A DNA stretch of 64,000 nucleotides, taken from positions 186,001 to 250,000 of the forward strand of contig NZ_JOFL01000005.1 in the NCBI RefSeq assembly GCF_000719265.1, written 5' to 3'. The notes beneath the pieces were generated by a model. It did not search any database. It saw nothing but the letters and a program-made list of their open reading frames with translations, and had not been told where the DNA came from. The translations under genes and the position numbers were made by a program. Positions 53,201-61,501 of this stretch are shown here, piece after piece (the first letter of the stretch is position 1; each line of letters begins with the position of its first letter). The stretch is from Streptomyces roseoverticillatus (GTDB taxonomy: Bacteria > Actinomycetota > Actinomycetes > Streptomycetales > Streptomycetaceae).

Positions 53201-54955
53201 GACGACGCCCGCCGCACCGCCCGTGCCCTGCGCGCCGAGCGCGCGGAGATCGCCGGCGCCCCCGACGAGGTGCCGGAGGCCGCCGAGCCCCCCACCGCCT
53301 CGCTGCCCGCCCTGCGCGAGGCCTACCGCGCCGCCTCCCAGGTCTACGAGAAGGTCGGCGTCGGCGCCGACCTGCGCGCCGAGCAGGCCCGCGCGGAGAG
53401 CGACGAGAGCGCCGCCCGCAACGAACTGGACCGGCTCACCAACAAGGTGCGCACCCGCGCCGCCCAGCTCCTGGAGGGCACCGAAGGCGCCGACGGGCCC
53501 TCCCGGCAGGCCGCCGCGGCCCGCGCCGAGGAGCTCGTCCAGATGCTGGAGAGCCGCGCCTCCGCGGCCAGCGAGCAGCTGGGCCGGCTGCGCGGAGAGG
53601 CCGAGCGCCTCGCCCCGGCCGACGGCGACGCCCACACCGAGCTCCCCGAGGAGCTCGTGCCCGGCGACGCCGACCGCGCCAAGGAGCTCCTGCGCACCGT
53701 CACCGGCGAACTCGCCGCCCGCACCGACGCCCTGGAGCGCGCCCGCACCGCCCACAGCGACCTGCTGCGCGCCCACCGCGCCGCCGAGGACGCCGTCACC
53801 GGCTTCGACGACACCGCCGCCCTCCTGCGCGACCTGCTGCGTGACAACTCCCCGGAGGACGACACCGAGGAGCCCGAGCCGTACACGGGCGGCCTGGAGG
53901 AGGCACGCCAGGCCGCGGCCGAGGCACGCCGCTCCCTGCGCGGCTGCTCGGGCGACCTGTCGGCCGCCGAGTCCGCCGTCCGCGAGGCGAGCGACGTCCT
54001 CGTCCGGCACGCCAACTCCACCCGCTACGAGCAGGTGCGCACGCCCGCCCGCCAGCAGATCCGGGAGCTGCCCGCGGCCGCTCTGCCCGAGCACGCGGCC
54101 GCCTGGGCCGAGGCGTTCGCGCCCCGCCTGCGCGTGCTGACCGACGAGCTGGAGCAGCTGGAGCGCAACCGCGACAGCATCGTGGACCGGCTGCGCGGCC
54201 TCGTCGAGTCCTCGCTCACCACCCTGCGCTCCGCGCAGCGCCTGTCCCGGCTGCCCGAGGGCCTGGGGGAGTGGTCGGGCCAGGAGTTCCTGCGCATCCG
54301 CTTCGACGACCCCGACCAGAGCACCCTCACCGAGCGCCTCGGCGAGGTCATCGACGAGGCGACCCGCTCCGCGGTCAAGAAGAACTCCGACCTGCGCCGC
54401 GACGGCATGTCCCTGCTGCTGCGCGGCGTCCAGGCGGCCCTGCAGCCGCGCGGCGTCGCCGTGGAGATCCTCAAGCCCGACGCGGTGCTGCGCGCCGAGC
54501 GGGTGCCCGTCCGGCAGATGGGCGACGTGTTCTCCGGCGGCCAGCTGCTGACCGCGGCCATCGCCCTGTACTGCACCATGGCGGCGCTCCGCAGCAACGA
54601 CCGCGGCCGCGACAAGCAGCGCCACGCGGGCACCTTGTTCCTCGACAACCCCATCGGCCGCGCCAACGCCACGTACCTGCTGGAGCTCCAGCGGGCCGTC
54701 GCGGACGCCCTCGGCGTACAGCTGCTGTACACCACCGGCCTGTTCGACACCACGGCCCTGGCCGAGTTCCCGCTGGTCATCCGGCTGCGCAACGACGCGG
54801 ACCTGAGGGCGGGCCTGAAGTACATCAGCGTCGAGGAGCACCTGCGCCCCGGCCTGCCCCAGCAGCAGGACCCGGACGGGGAACAGGTCCACGGCCAGAT
54901 CACGGCGACGCGGATGTACCGCCGCCCGGCGGAGGAGGCACCGGCACAGGCCTGA
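50207..54955 (+). CDS. Giant SMC/MukB-like coiled-coil ATPase
   Basis: 1582 residues. The N-terminal half-ATPase has Walker A with K69 in FLENGGGKSVLLKL, followed by NTLGGASSGVLRKFLL. About residues 290-1380 are Ala/Glu/Arg-rich coiled coil, broken around 640-830 by a non-coil region that could be a hinge (PALPGWRYLAQAV, VVITDADSHARAREVLG). The C-terminal half-ATPase has the signature MGDVFSGGQLL (S1443), Walker B TLFLDNPIGRAN (D1480, followed by Asn where ABC/SMC proteins often have Glu or Asp) and a switch-like LLYTTGLFD. The layout is SMC/Rad50/MukB. ATG at 50207 with a weak AGCGAGAG site. Confidence 0.75.
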   Translation: MYELSRVRLYSIGPAGARYADTVLDLRGVGAPVPTPAPAQAEFFEEEPVGPPRRPAPAGVLFLENGGGKSVLLKLIFSVMLPGHRNTLGGASSGVLRKFLLADDCGHVALEWQHVLTGETIVVGKVSEWRGRQVSNDPRKFAEAWYSFRPGPGLSLDALPVAESTAMRAAADGSSGARGRRRTMKGFRDALTEAGKAYPHLDVVWEEIHERWNEHLGELGLDPELFRYQREMNADEGEAAGLFAVKNDSDFTDLLLRAVTDTRDTDGLADLVHGFAHKLGRRAELTAERDFTAGSLDLLSRIADAAVKREQARGVHAGAERRTRGLARRLSARAFEERGRAAELAEQVAAAAHAVTDAETGRGRSSLVAAEIAYRHASLALAAAEKAAAAQRRELNDARTLHSAWQAAETVLRHRAAADRSARVAAAIREAERDAAPALAARAQAATELVRALNTAAENGEQRANEEEERSAALQEASEAAHRDATAAATEAQRARSESGHLRQRLAEVEQETAEAVRAGWIDDTGPDADPARAALAASDAEKPAVAAYEAAREAARQAADRAKETAAAESRAELAAARAADAATAAEGAYDAERRAAESIGAERRLTELLGLPEPAAAGQVPGPRAGEGPYGDGQPPAPRRSAEGDPQAAGLYYPGAVRAAAARGRAELPPVTGPLTAEELDRNADALRELLDESVAASERQLFDLRTAAADDSRILGALGDGGLLPPRPDVLAAVEYLGEHGIPALPGWRYLAQAVDPARHAAVLAARPELVDGVVITDADSHARAREVLGAASLLPRSALAVGTSEALLAPVPEAGRQDTGVFLVAPNPAMHDERAADEERHTLRERSLARDEEIRAIAARLAGDRTLAARLSSWRAGCPAGRLAELAAEATRARAAADTAQEELTGLRAARAEAEETSAEAARVRDERQETAQRARRVADALAGLAYRLRERANWQTRARELAEEAAEAEERAAVCVDRARAADEDRRTAQRAADDARRTARALRAERAEIAGAPDEVPEAAEPPTASLPALREAYRAASQVYEKVGVGADLRAEQARAESDESAARNELDRLTNKVRTRAAQLLEGTEGADGPSRQAAAARAEELVQMLESRASAASEQLGRLRGEAERLAPADGDAHTELPEELVPGDADRAKELLRTVTGELAARTDALERARTAHSDLLRAHRAAEDAVTGFDDTAALLRDLLRDNSPEDDTEEPEPYTGGLEEARQAAAEARRSLRGCSGDLSAAESAVREASDVLVRHANSTRYEQVRTPARQQIRELPAAALPEHAAAWAEAFAPRLRVLTDELEQLERNRDSIVDRLRGLVESSLTTLRSAQRLSRLPEGLGEWSGQEFLRIRFDDPDQSTLTERLGEVIDEATRSAVKKNSDLRRDGMSLLLRGVQAALQPRGVAVEILKPDAVLRAERVPVRQMGDVFSGGQLLTAAIALYCTMAALRSNDRGRDKQRHAGTLFLDNPIGRANATYLLELQRAVADALGVQLLYTTGLFDTTALAEFPLVIRLRNDADLRAGLKYISVEEHLRPGLPQQQDPDGEQVHGQITATRMYRRPAEEAPAQA

Positions 54956-54983
54956 TCCGCCGGGCCCGCGGCACCCCGCTCCG

Positions 54984-55574
54984 CTAGGCCCGCAGCACCT
55001 CCTCGATGCTGTCCCGCAGCTCCCGCAGCCTGTCGAGCTGCCCGCCCGGGCGATGCATGGCCTCGTCGATGGCCAGCAGCTCCTCGGCGGGCACCCGGGA
55101 GACGTACGTGCGCAGCTCGGTGAGGTCCAGCCGCCGGTTGAAGTCGTGCACCGCGTCCCGCCAGCGGTGCAGCAGGGAGACGAGCTCGGTGTGCCCGGGC
55201 TCGGAGAACACCCCGGACACCAGCGCCGCGTCCGTCGCCGACTGCACCAGGCGGGGGTAGACGCGCGCCTTCGGCGCGAAGCGGTCCAGCGGCGCGAAGC
55301 CCCCGCCCGTCAGCAGCTCGGTGTTCTTCACGAGCTCGTCGGCCAGGGCGCGGCGCACCTGGGCGCGCCGCTCGCGGGCGGCCGCCCGCCGCTCGGCGTA
55401 CACCCCGGTGATGGCGGCGACGAGCGCGAGCCCGGAGGTGGCGGGCTCGAAGCGGCCGTCGCGGCCCTGGGCCACGGCCAGCCACCAGCTGCAGATGCCG
55501 AGCGCGAGCAGCAGGCAGGCGATGGTGGCGGCGGCGAAGAACTGCCGGCTGAAGCGGCCGAGGAACCCCGTCAC
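54984..55574 (-). CDS. Membrane-anchored hypothetical protein
   Basis: 196 residues from the GTG at 55574. Two hydrophobic segments (about 12-35 AATIACLLLALGICSWWLA and 47-60) are followed by a basic, helical cytoplasmic domain (ERRAAARERRAQVRRALADELVKN … HRWRDAVHDFNRRLDLTEL). It begins 12 bases after the methyltransferase stop, so the two are probably one transcript. Its end converges on the SMC-like gene, 28 bases away. Family not recognised. Confidence 0.65.
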   Translation of the reverse strand: MTGFLGRFSRQFFAAATIACLLLALGICSWWLAVAQGRDGRFEPATSGLALVAAITGVYAERRAAARERRAQVRRALADELVKNTELLTGGGFAPLDRFAPKARVYPRLVQSATDAALVSGVFSEPGHTELVSLLHRWRDAVHDFNRRLDLTELRTYVSRVPAEELLAIDEAMHRPGGQLDRLRELRDSIEEVLRA

Positions 55575-55586
55575 GGTGACGCCCCG

Positions 55587-56723
55587 TCAGTCGAAGGGGT
55601 TGGGCCCGTCGGGCCGCACCCCGTCGCCCTTCGCCAGGAGCAGCAGCGTCATCCCGAAGGCGGGCCGGTCGAAGGACGTGTGCCCGGCCTCGTGGGTCTC
55701 GCCCACCGTGGTGACCCGGGCGTCCACCAGCATCTTCTCCAGCCCCGCCCGGGTGTACTTCCGGCTGAGCAGGAGGCGGATGGTGTCCTGGTCGGGGAAC
55801 GGCACCGTGCTGCGGTCGGGCAGCGTCAGCTCCAGCTCGCCGCCGGTGCGGTTGCGGTAGATCACCTTGACCAGAAGCGACCGGTCGTCCTCGACGAGCC
55901 CCTCGCACGTGAGGCTGTTCATGTCGATCTGCAGGTCGGTGTACTGCAGCAGGGCGCTGGTGACGAACTCGCGGAAGCGCGGGCTGTTCTCGTACTCCTG
56001 CGCGGCGGCCCGCGCCGCCACCTCGTCCTGCCCGGCCGTGCTCGCCACCTCCAGCAGGAAGCGGTCCTGCGGCCGCAGCAGCTTCTCCGCCAGCAGGGTC
56101 AGCAACTGCGTGTCGCTGTCGAAGTTCGCCAGGGTGTTGCCCAGCAGCGAGTACACCACCGGCTCGTCGCCCACCGTGCTGCGGATCAGCGTGCCCAGCC
56201 GGTCGAGGTTGGCGGGCATGGAGAAGTCCAGCTGGACGGGGAGCACGTCCGCGGGGGGCACGTGCAGGTGCTGCAGCGCCTCGCGCTGGGCGAGGCGCAG
56301 CATCTCCGCGCTGACGTCCACCGGGAGGTAACAGCCGCAGCGGCCATGGCTGTCCAGGGAGCGCAGCAGCGCCTGGTCCTTCTGGCCGGTGCCGGGGCCG
56401 AGGCTCACGTAGTGCAGCGGCCCGTCCGGGAGCCGCTCGCTCAGGCCGCGCCAGCGGCGGCTGAAGGAGGCGATGCTCTCGCGCATCACCGGGTAGTACA
56501 GGTCGTTGCACGCGTGGGCCCACGCCACCGTCGACTCCAGGCCCCAGTACGAGAAGCCGGAGGTGATCAGCTTGCCCGAGCCCGAGGGGTCGGGGCCGCG
56601 CCGCAGTCCGGCGGTCACCTGGGCCAGCTTGCCCGACTGCTCCTCGCCGACCAGACACACCGTCCAGCCGGCGTCCCGGAGGATCTCCGGAATCCGATGT
56701 ACCGCCCGGTCCCGCTCCGCCAT
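55587..56723 (-). CDS. EgtD-like SAM-dependent methyltransferase
   Basis: 378 residues from the ATG at 56723 with GGGGGGA eight bases upstream. The N-terminal part resembles the substrate domain of the histidine-specific methyltransferase family (SYWGLESTVAWAHACNDLYYPVMRESIASF). The SAM fold shows LHYVSLGPGTGQKDQALLRSL (glycine loop), LPVDVSAEMLRLA and SLLGNTLANFD. The C-terminus (KYTRAGLEKMLVDARVTTVGE) fits too. The full ergothioneine cluster is absent, so the substrate may not be histidine. Confidence 0.6.
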   Translation of the reverse strand: MAERDRAVHRIPEILRDAGWTVCLVGEEQSGKLAQVTAGLRRGPDPSGSGKLITSGFSYWGLESTVAWAHACNDLYYPVMRESIASFSRRWRGLSERLPDGPLHYVSLGPGTGQKDQALLRSLDSHGRCGCYLPVDVSAEMLRLAQREALQHLHVPPADVLPVQLDFSMPANLDRLGTLIRSTVGDEPVVYSLLGNTLANFDSDTQLLTLLAEKLLRPQDRFLLEVASTAGQDEVAARAAAQEYENSPRFREFVTSALLQYTDLQIDMNSLTCEGLVEDDRSLLVKVIYRNRTGGELELTLPDRSTVPFPDQDTIRLLLSRKYTRAGLEKMLVDARVTTVGETHEAGHTSFDRPAFGMTLLLLAKGDGVRPDGPNPFD

Positions 56724-56807
56724 CCGTACATCCCCCCATGGCCCGTCAGCCCGCCCGTGCCCGGTGTACGCCACCGTCAACTGCCGAACCTACCCGGCAG
56801 TTGACGA

Positions 56808-57161
56808 TCAGGGGAAGCCGGGGCGACGGGCCCGTCTGCCCGCACGCGCCGTGCTGCTGGGCACGGACACCACTCCGTGCCGCTGCCGCCACACCTGCCG
56901 CGTCACCCACACGTCCAGCACCGCCCATGTGGTGGCCACCACACTCGCCAGCGCGCACAGCAGCGCCGGCAGGGCGAGCCACGCCCCGGCCAGCGCGAAC
57001 AGCGCGGCCACCATGCCCTGCACCATCGTGACGGCGACGAAAAGGACCGCGCGCACCGCGGCCGTGCGCACCGGATCCGGCATCCGGTGCCTGCGGGCGG
57101 GCTCCTCCACCCACAGCGGCGGTCGTGCCCGGTCCGACGGGACGTCATGATCCCGCTCCAC
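56808..57161 (-). CDS. Small membrane protein
   Basis: 117 residues from the GTG at 57161, after GAGGGGGTGAG. A polar head is followed by two membrane helices (AAVRAVLFVAVTMVQGMVAALFALAGAWLALPALLCALASVVATTWAVLDVW shown in part: AVLFVAVTMVQGMVAAL and LPALLCALASVVATTWAVL) and a basic tail. It is divergent from the conservon. Function unknown. Confidence 0.65.
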   Translation of the reverse strand: MERDHDVPSDRARPPLWVEEPARRHRMPDPVRTAAVRAVLFVAVTMVQGMVAALFALAGAWLALPALLCALASVVATTWAVLDVWVTRQVWRQRHGVVSVPSSTARAGRRARRPGFP

Positions 57162-57418
57162 GAGCTCACCCCCTCGTCGGCGGACCGCTCCGCCGGCTCC
57201 CGTGCCGACGGCCGGCCGTTGCGGTCCGGCTCCCTCCACAAGAGCGAAGGAGGGTGCCCGATAGTTCCCATGGGCAAGGAATTACCGCATACGGGTGGCC
57301 GTCCCGGCGGTCTGATGACCGTACTGGTCTTCGAGTCTCGTACCGCGCAGTAGTAGGCTCACGCCGCATTGTTGTCGGAACACCACGCCTCCGGAGCGGG
57401 GTCGACGTTGGGGAGGCC

Positions 57419-59860
57419 ATGCGCTTTCGCGGGAAGTCCATCCGCCGGAAGATCGTGGCGCTGCTGCTGGTGCCGCTGGTGTCGCTCACCGGCCTGTGGG
57501 TCTTCGCCACCGTGATCACCGGCACGGAGGCCGCCCGGCTGCTCTCCGCCGCCGGGGCCATCCGCACGGCCGGCCTCCCGGCCGAGGACCTCGTCCGCGC
57601 GCTGCAGAAGGAACGCCGCCAGACCCTCGTCCTCCTCGCCGACCCGCGCCGCGCCGACCACCTCGCCCTCCTGCGCGAGCAGCAGGCCGCCACCGACCGG
57701 GCGGCCGCGGCCTTCCGGACCGGCGCCGCGAAGGTCCGCGACGACATGAGCCCCGCCACGGACGTGCGCTACCGGCGCATCGAGAAGGCCCTCGGCGACC
57801 TCGACGGCCTGCGCGGCAAGGTGCAGGACGCCTCCATCAGCCGGCACGGCGCCTTCCAGGCCTACAACGACCTGGTGGAGCCGTACTACGCCTTCCTCGG
57901 CAGCCTCGGCGCCTTCGAGGACGCCGAGATGGACAAGCAGGCCCGCGCCCTCATCGGCGTGGCCCGCGCCCGCGAGGCGCTCTCCCGCGAGGACGCCCTC
58001 CTCGCCGCCGCCCTCACCGCCGGCACCATGAGCCGCCAGGACCTGCGGGCCGTCTCCGACCGCGTCGCCGAGCGGCAGATCCTCTACAGCACCAACCTCG
58101 CCGTCCTGCCCGCCGCCGACCAGAAGATCTTCGAGGAGTACTGGCGCGGCACCGCGCCGCACACCCTGCGCGCCGCCGAGGACACCGCGATCCTCGCCGG
58201 CTCCACCCGCGCCCCGCAGACCATCGACTCCCAGCGCTGGGAGAAGGCCGCGGGCGTCGTCCTCGACGAGCTCGCCCGGATGAACACCGAAGCCACCGAC
58301 CGCTACGCGGACCGCGTCGAGCCCATCGCCGCCCGCGTCCTGACCAAGGCCGCCGTCGCCGGCGTCCTCGGCGCCGCCGCGCTCGTCGCCTCCCTCGTCA
58401 TCTCGCTGCGCATCGGCCGCGGCCTCGTGCGCGACCTGCGGCAGCTGCGCAAGGAGGCCCACGAGGTCTCCGGCGTGCGGCTGCCCGCCGTCATGCGCCG
58501 CCTGGCCGCGGGCGAGAAGGTCGACCTCGCCGCCGAGGCCCCGCTGCGCGTGTTCGGGCCGGACGAGCTCGGCCAGGTCGGCAAGGCCCTCAACACCCTG
58601 CAGCGGGCCGCCGTCGAGGCCGCCGTCAAACAGGCCGACATGCGCCGCGGCGTCTCCGACGTCTTCGTCAACCTCGCCCGCCGCAGCCAGGTCCTGCTGC
58701 ACCGTCAGCTCACCCTCCTCGATGCCATGGAGCGCCGCACCGAGGACACCGAGGAGCTCGCCGACCTCTTCCGCCTCGACCACCTCACCACCCGCATGCG
58801 CCGCCACGCGGAGGGCCTCGTCATCCTCTCGGGGGCCGCCCCCGCCCGGCAGTGGCGCAAGCCCGTCCGCCTCATGGACGTCGTCCGCGCCGCCGTCGCC
58901 GAGGTCGAGGACTACGAGCGGATCGAGGTGCGGCGCCTGCCCCGGCTCGCCGTCCGCGGCCCCGCGGTCGGCGACCTCACCCACCTCGTCGCCGAACTCC
59001 TGGAGAACGCCACCGTGTTCTCCCCGCCGCACACCGCCGTGCAGGTGCACGGCCAGCGCGTCGCCAACGGCTTCACCCTGGAGATCCACGACCGGGGCCT
59101 CGGCATGCCCCCGGACGCCCTGCTGGAGGCCAACCTCAAGCTCGCCGAGACCCCCGAGTTCGAGCTCTCCGACACCGACCGGCTCGGCCTGTTCGTCGTC
59201 AGCCGCCTCGCGCGCCGCCACGACGTCAAGGTCACGCTCCAGACCTCCCCGTACGGCGGGACCACCGCCGTCGTCCTCATCCCCCTGGACCTGCTCACCG
59301 AGGACGGGGCCGGGCCGGGCGGCGCATCCCGCCCCGGGGACGAGGACACCGGCGAGCAGCTCCTCGCCCCCGGCCGCGGCACGGCGCCGCCCCGGCGCGA
59401 GGCGCTCTCCCCGGCCCCCGGCCGCCTCCCCGCGTCCCCCGCGGATCCGGCAGCGCACGACGACGTGCTCTGCCCGTTCGAGCCGCGCGCGGACGAGGGC
59501 GAGGAACACCACCGGGCGGGCGGCGCCCTCGTGCCCCTGCCCCGCCGCAGGCCCTCCCCTTCGCTTCCCGAGGAGCACGGGGCCGAGCGGACCCCCACCG
59601 GCGGGCTGCCCCGGCGCGTGCGCCAGGCGAGCCTCGCCCCCCAGCTGAAGCAGGATCCGGAGGCCCCCCGCACCCGGGGCGGGGCCACCGGCCCGGACAC
59701 CGCCGGTCCGGAACCCGAGCGCGACGCCGACGAGGTGCGGGCCAGGATGGCCGCCCTCCAGCGCGGCTGGCAGCGCGCCCGGGAGCACAATGAGGCGGAC
59801 ACACCGGAAAGATCACCGAGAACAGCACCACGAACCACATCTGAGGGGGACGGTCGATGA
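57419..59860 (+). CDS. cvnA: Conservon sensor kinase-like protein CvnA (nitrate-sensor-domain type)
   Basis: 813 residues. Membrane helix about 13-37, an extracytoplasmic NIT-type helical sensor (about 38-310: LLADPRRADHLALLREQQAATD), second helix about 318-340 and a HAMP-like linker follow. The ATPase core has HLVAELLENATVFSPPHTAVQV, LEIHDRGLGMP and TDRLGLFVVSRLARRHDVKVTLQ. The phospho-acceptor His is not in a standard HisKA box (LLHRQLTLLDAMERR). The last 170 residues are Pro/Arg-rich and probably disordered. ATG at 57419, with GGAGG only two bases away. It ends in an ATGA overlap with cvnB. Confidence 0.9.
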   Translation: MRFRGKSIRRKIVALLLVPLVSLTGLWVFATVITGTEAARLLSAAGAIRTAGLPAEDLVRALQKERRQTLVLLADPRRADHLALLREQQAATDRAAAAFRTGAAKVRDDMSPATDVRYRRIEKALGDLDGLRGKVQDASISRHGAFQAYNDLVEPYYAFLGSLGAFEDAEMDKQARALIGVARAREALSREDALLAAALTAGTMSRQDLRAVSDRVAERQILYSTNLAVLPAADQKIFEEYWRGTAPHTLRAAEDTAILAGSTRAPQTIDSQRWEKAAGVVLDELARMNTEATDRYADRVEPIAARVLTKAAVAGVLGAAALVASLVISLRIGRGLVRDLRQLRKEAHEVSGVRLPAVMRRLAAGEKVDLAAEAPLRVFGPDELGQVGKALNTLQRAAVEAAVKQADMRRGVSDVFVNLARRSQVLLHRQLTLLDAMERRTEDTEELADLFRLDHLTTRMRRHAEGLVILSGAAPARQWRKPVRLMDVVRAAVAEVEDYERIEVRRLPRLAVRGPAVGDLTHLVAELLENATVFSPPHTAVQVHGQRVANGFTLEIHDRGLGMPPDALLEANLKLAETPEFELSDTDRLGLFVVSRLARRHDVKVTLQTSPYGGTTAVVLIPLDLLTEDGAGPGGASRPGDEDTGEQLLAPGRGTAPPRREALSPAPGRLPASPADPAAHDDVLCPFEPRADEGEEHHRAGGALVPLPRRRPSPSLPEEHGAERTPTGGLPRRVRQASLAPQLKQDPEAPRTRGGATGPDTAGPEPERDADEVRARMAALQRGWQRAREHNEADTPERSPRTAPRTTSEGDGR

Positions 59861-60312
59861 CCGCACCGAAGGCCGAGAACGCGACAACCACCGCAGCAGG
59901 CGGCTCGCCGGCCGCCACGGGCGAGCTGAACTGGCTCCTCGACGAACTCGTCGAGCGCGTCGGCAGCATCCGCAAGGCGCTCGTGCTCTCCGGCGACGGC
60001 CTGGCGACCGGCACCTCCAAGGACCTCTCGCGCGAGGACGGCGAGCACCTGGCGGCCGTGGCCTCCGGCTTCCACAGCCTCGCCAAGGGCGTCGGCCGCC
60101 ACTTCGACGCGGGCAAGGTCCGCCAGACCGTCGTCGAGCTGGACGAGGCGTTCCTCTTCGTCACCGCCGCCGGCGACGGCAGTGCTCTGGCCGTCCTCGC
60201 CGACGCCGACTCCGACATCGGCCAGGTCGCCTACGAGATGACCCTGCTGGTCAAGCGGGTGGGCGCGCACCTGGCCACGGCTCCGCGCACCGGCGTGGCC
60301 GCCGACGGGTGA
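59857..60312 (+). CDS. cvnB: Conservon protein CvnB (roadblock/LC7)
   Basis: 151 residues. After a 20-residue Ala/Thr head comes a roadblock/LC7 fold (LNWLLDELVERVGSIRKALVLSGDGLATGTSKDLSREDGEHLAAVASGF … ADSDIGQVAYEMTLLVKRVG). In conservons it relays between the CvnA sensor and the CvnD GTPase. The ATG overlaps the cvnA stop, and its own stop overlaps the cvnC GTG. Confidence 0.94.
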   Translation: MTAPKAENATTTAAGGSPAATGELNWLLDELVERVGSIRKALVLSGDGLATGTSKDLSREDGEHLAAVASGFHSLAKGVGRHFDAGKVRQTVVELDEAFLFVTAAGDGSALAVLADADSDIGQVAYEMTLLVKRVGAHLATAPRTGVAADG

Positions 60313-60731
60313 CCGCCGGCCTGCCCGGGGACGGCTCCGGCGACGGGGACGTGCGCTGGTACGACGACGCGGCGGGCCCGGTGGTCCGCCCGTACGCCAT
60401 GACCCGCGGGCGCACCCGGCTCGCGGACGGCGCCGGCCTCGACCTCATCGCGGTCGTCGTCGCCGAGGACCCGGCGGGCCGCCCCGCCGCCGCCCTCGCC
60501 GACCAGACGCTGTCCCCGGAACACCTCGACATCGTGGACCTCACGGCGGACCTGCCGCGCTCCGTCGCGGAGCTGGCCGCCGGGCTCGACCTGCCGGTCG
60601 GCGTGGTGCGGGTGCTCGTCGGCGACCTCCTGAACGCGGGCCTGGTGCGGGTCACCCGCCCGGTGCCGCCGGCCGAACTGCCCGACGAAAGCATTCTGCG
60701 CGAGGTGATCGACGGCCTGCGGGCCCTGTGA
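60309..60731 (+). CDS. cvnC: Conservon protein CvnC (DUF742)
   Basis: 140 residues from the GTG at 60309. DUF742 signatures are VRPYAMTRGRTRL, LDLIAVVVAE, SPEHLDIVDLTADLPRSVAELAAGLDLPVGVVRVLVGDLLNAGLVRV and LREVIDGLRAL; the latter part is a winged helix. Member of the membrane-linked cvnABCD complex. Confidence 0.94.
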   Translation: MTAGLPGDGSGDGDVRWYDDAAGPVVRPYAMTRGRTRLADGAGLDLIAVVVAEDPAGRPAAALADQTLSPEHLDIVDLTADLPRSVAELAAGLDLPVGVVRVLVGDLLNAGLVRVTRPVPPAELPDESILREVIDGLRAL

Positions 60732-60868
60732 GGCGGCCCGCGGGCTGCCGGAGCGACCTGACGGGACCTCCGCAGAGACTTGTCGTGGCCATGGTCTTTA
60801 CGGAACGATCACCATCCACCGGGGGCGCCGGACCCCGGAGCACCCCACCGACCGGAGGACGAACAACC

Positions 60869-61468
60869 ATGAGGCTCCTGCGCTCCGACCGCGGCCGCAC
60901 GCGCCCCGCGCCGGCCCCGGTGGCCCTCAAGCTCCTGGTCGCCGGAGGCTTCGGCGTCGGCAAGACCACCCTCGTCGGGGCGGTCAGCGAGATCCGGCCG
61001 CTGCGCACCGAGGAACTGCTCACCGAGGCGGGCCGGCCGGTCGATGACACCGCCGGCGTCGAGGGCAAGCGCACCACCACCGTCGCCATGGACTTCGGCC
61101 GCATCACCCTCCGCGAGGACCTGGTCCTCTACCTCTTCGGCACCCCCGGCCAGGACCGCTTCTGGTTCCTGTGGGACGAGCTGGCCCGCGGCGCCCTGGG
61201 GGCCGTCGTCCTCGCCGACACCCGCCGGCTGCAGGACTGCTTCGCCGCCGTCGACTACTTCGAGCGCCGCGGCATCCCCTTCACCCTCGCCGTCAACTGC
61301 TTCGACGGCGCCGCCCGCTACCCCGAGGAGGACGTGCGGGCCGCCCTCGACCTGGACCCCGGGGTGCCCGTGATCCTCTGCGACGCGCGGGAGAAGGAAT
61401 CGGTGAAGGGGGTGCTGGTGTCGGTGGTGGAGCAGCGCTTCGCCGAACTCGCGGACCGGGCCGGCTAG
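60869..61468 (+). CDS. cvnD: Conservon GTPase CvnD
   Basis: 199 residues from the ATG at 60869, with GGAGGAC about ten bases upstream; an in-frame ATG at 60791 lacks a ribosome site. P-loop GGFGVGKTT, switch region RTTTVAMDFGRI, FGTPGQDRF (DxxG equivalent) and a base-recognition-like VNCFDG make it a small Ras-like G protein. Unlike cvnA-C it is separated by 137 bases from cvnC. Confidence 0.94.
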   Translation: MRLLRSDRGRTRPAPAPVALKLLVAGGFGVGKTTLVGAVSEIRPLRTEELLTEAGRPVDDTAGVEGKRTTTVAMDFGRITLREDLVLYLFGTPGQDRFWFLWDELARGALGAVVLADTRRLQDCFAAVDYFERRGIPFTLAVNCFDGAARYPEEDVRAALDLDPGVPVILCDAREKESVKGVLVSVVEQRFAELADRAG

Positions 61469-61501
61469 GGCGCCCGCATCAGGCTGGAGCCGCCCGCGCG
61501 G

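Noticed and set aside
49877..54892. Very long open frame antisense to the SMC-like ATPase gene
   Set aside because: A by-product of high GC and Ala/Glu/Arg-rich coding on the plus strand; composition is low-complexity Gly/Val/Leu with no motifs or ribosome site.
55587..56723. Ergothioneine biosynthesis EgtD
   Set aside because: The fold matches, but egtA, egtB, egtC and egtE are missing from the surroundings, so only family-level similarity is claimed.
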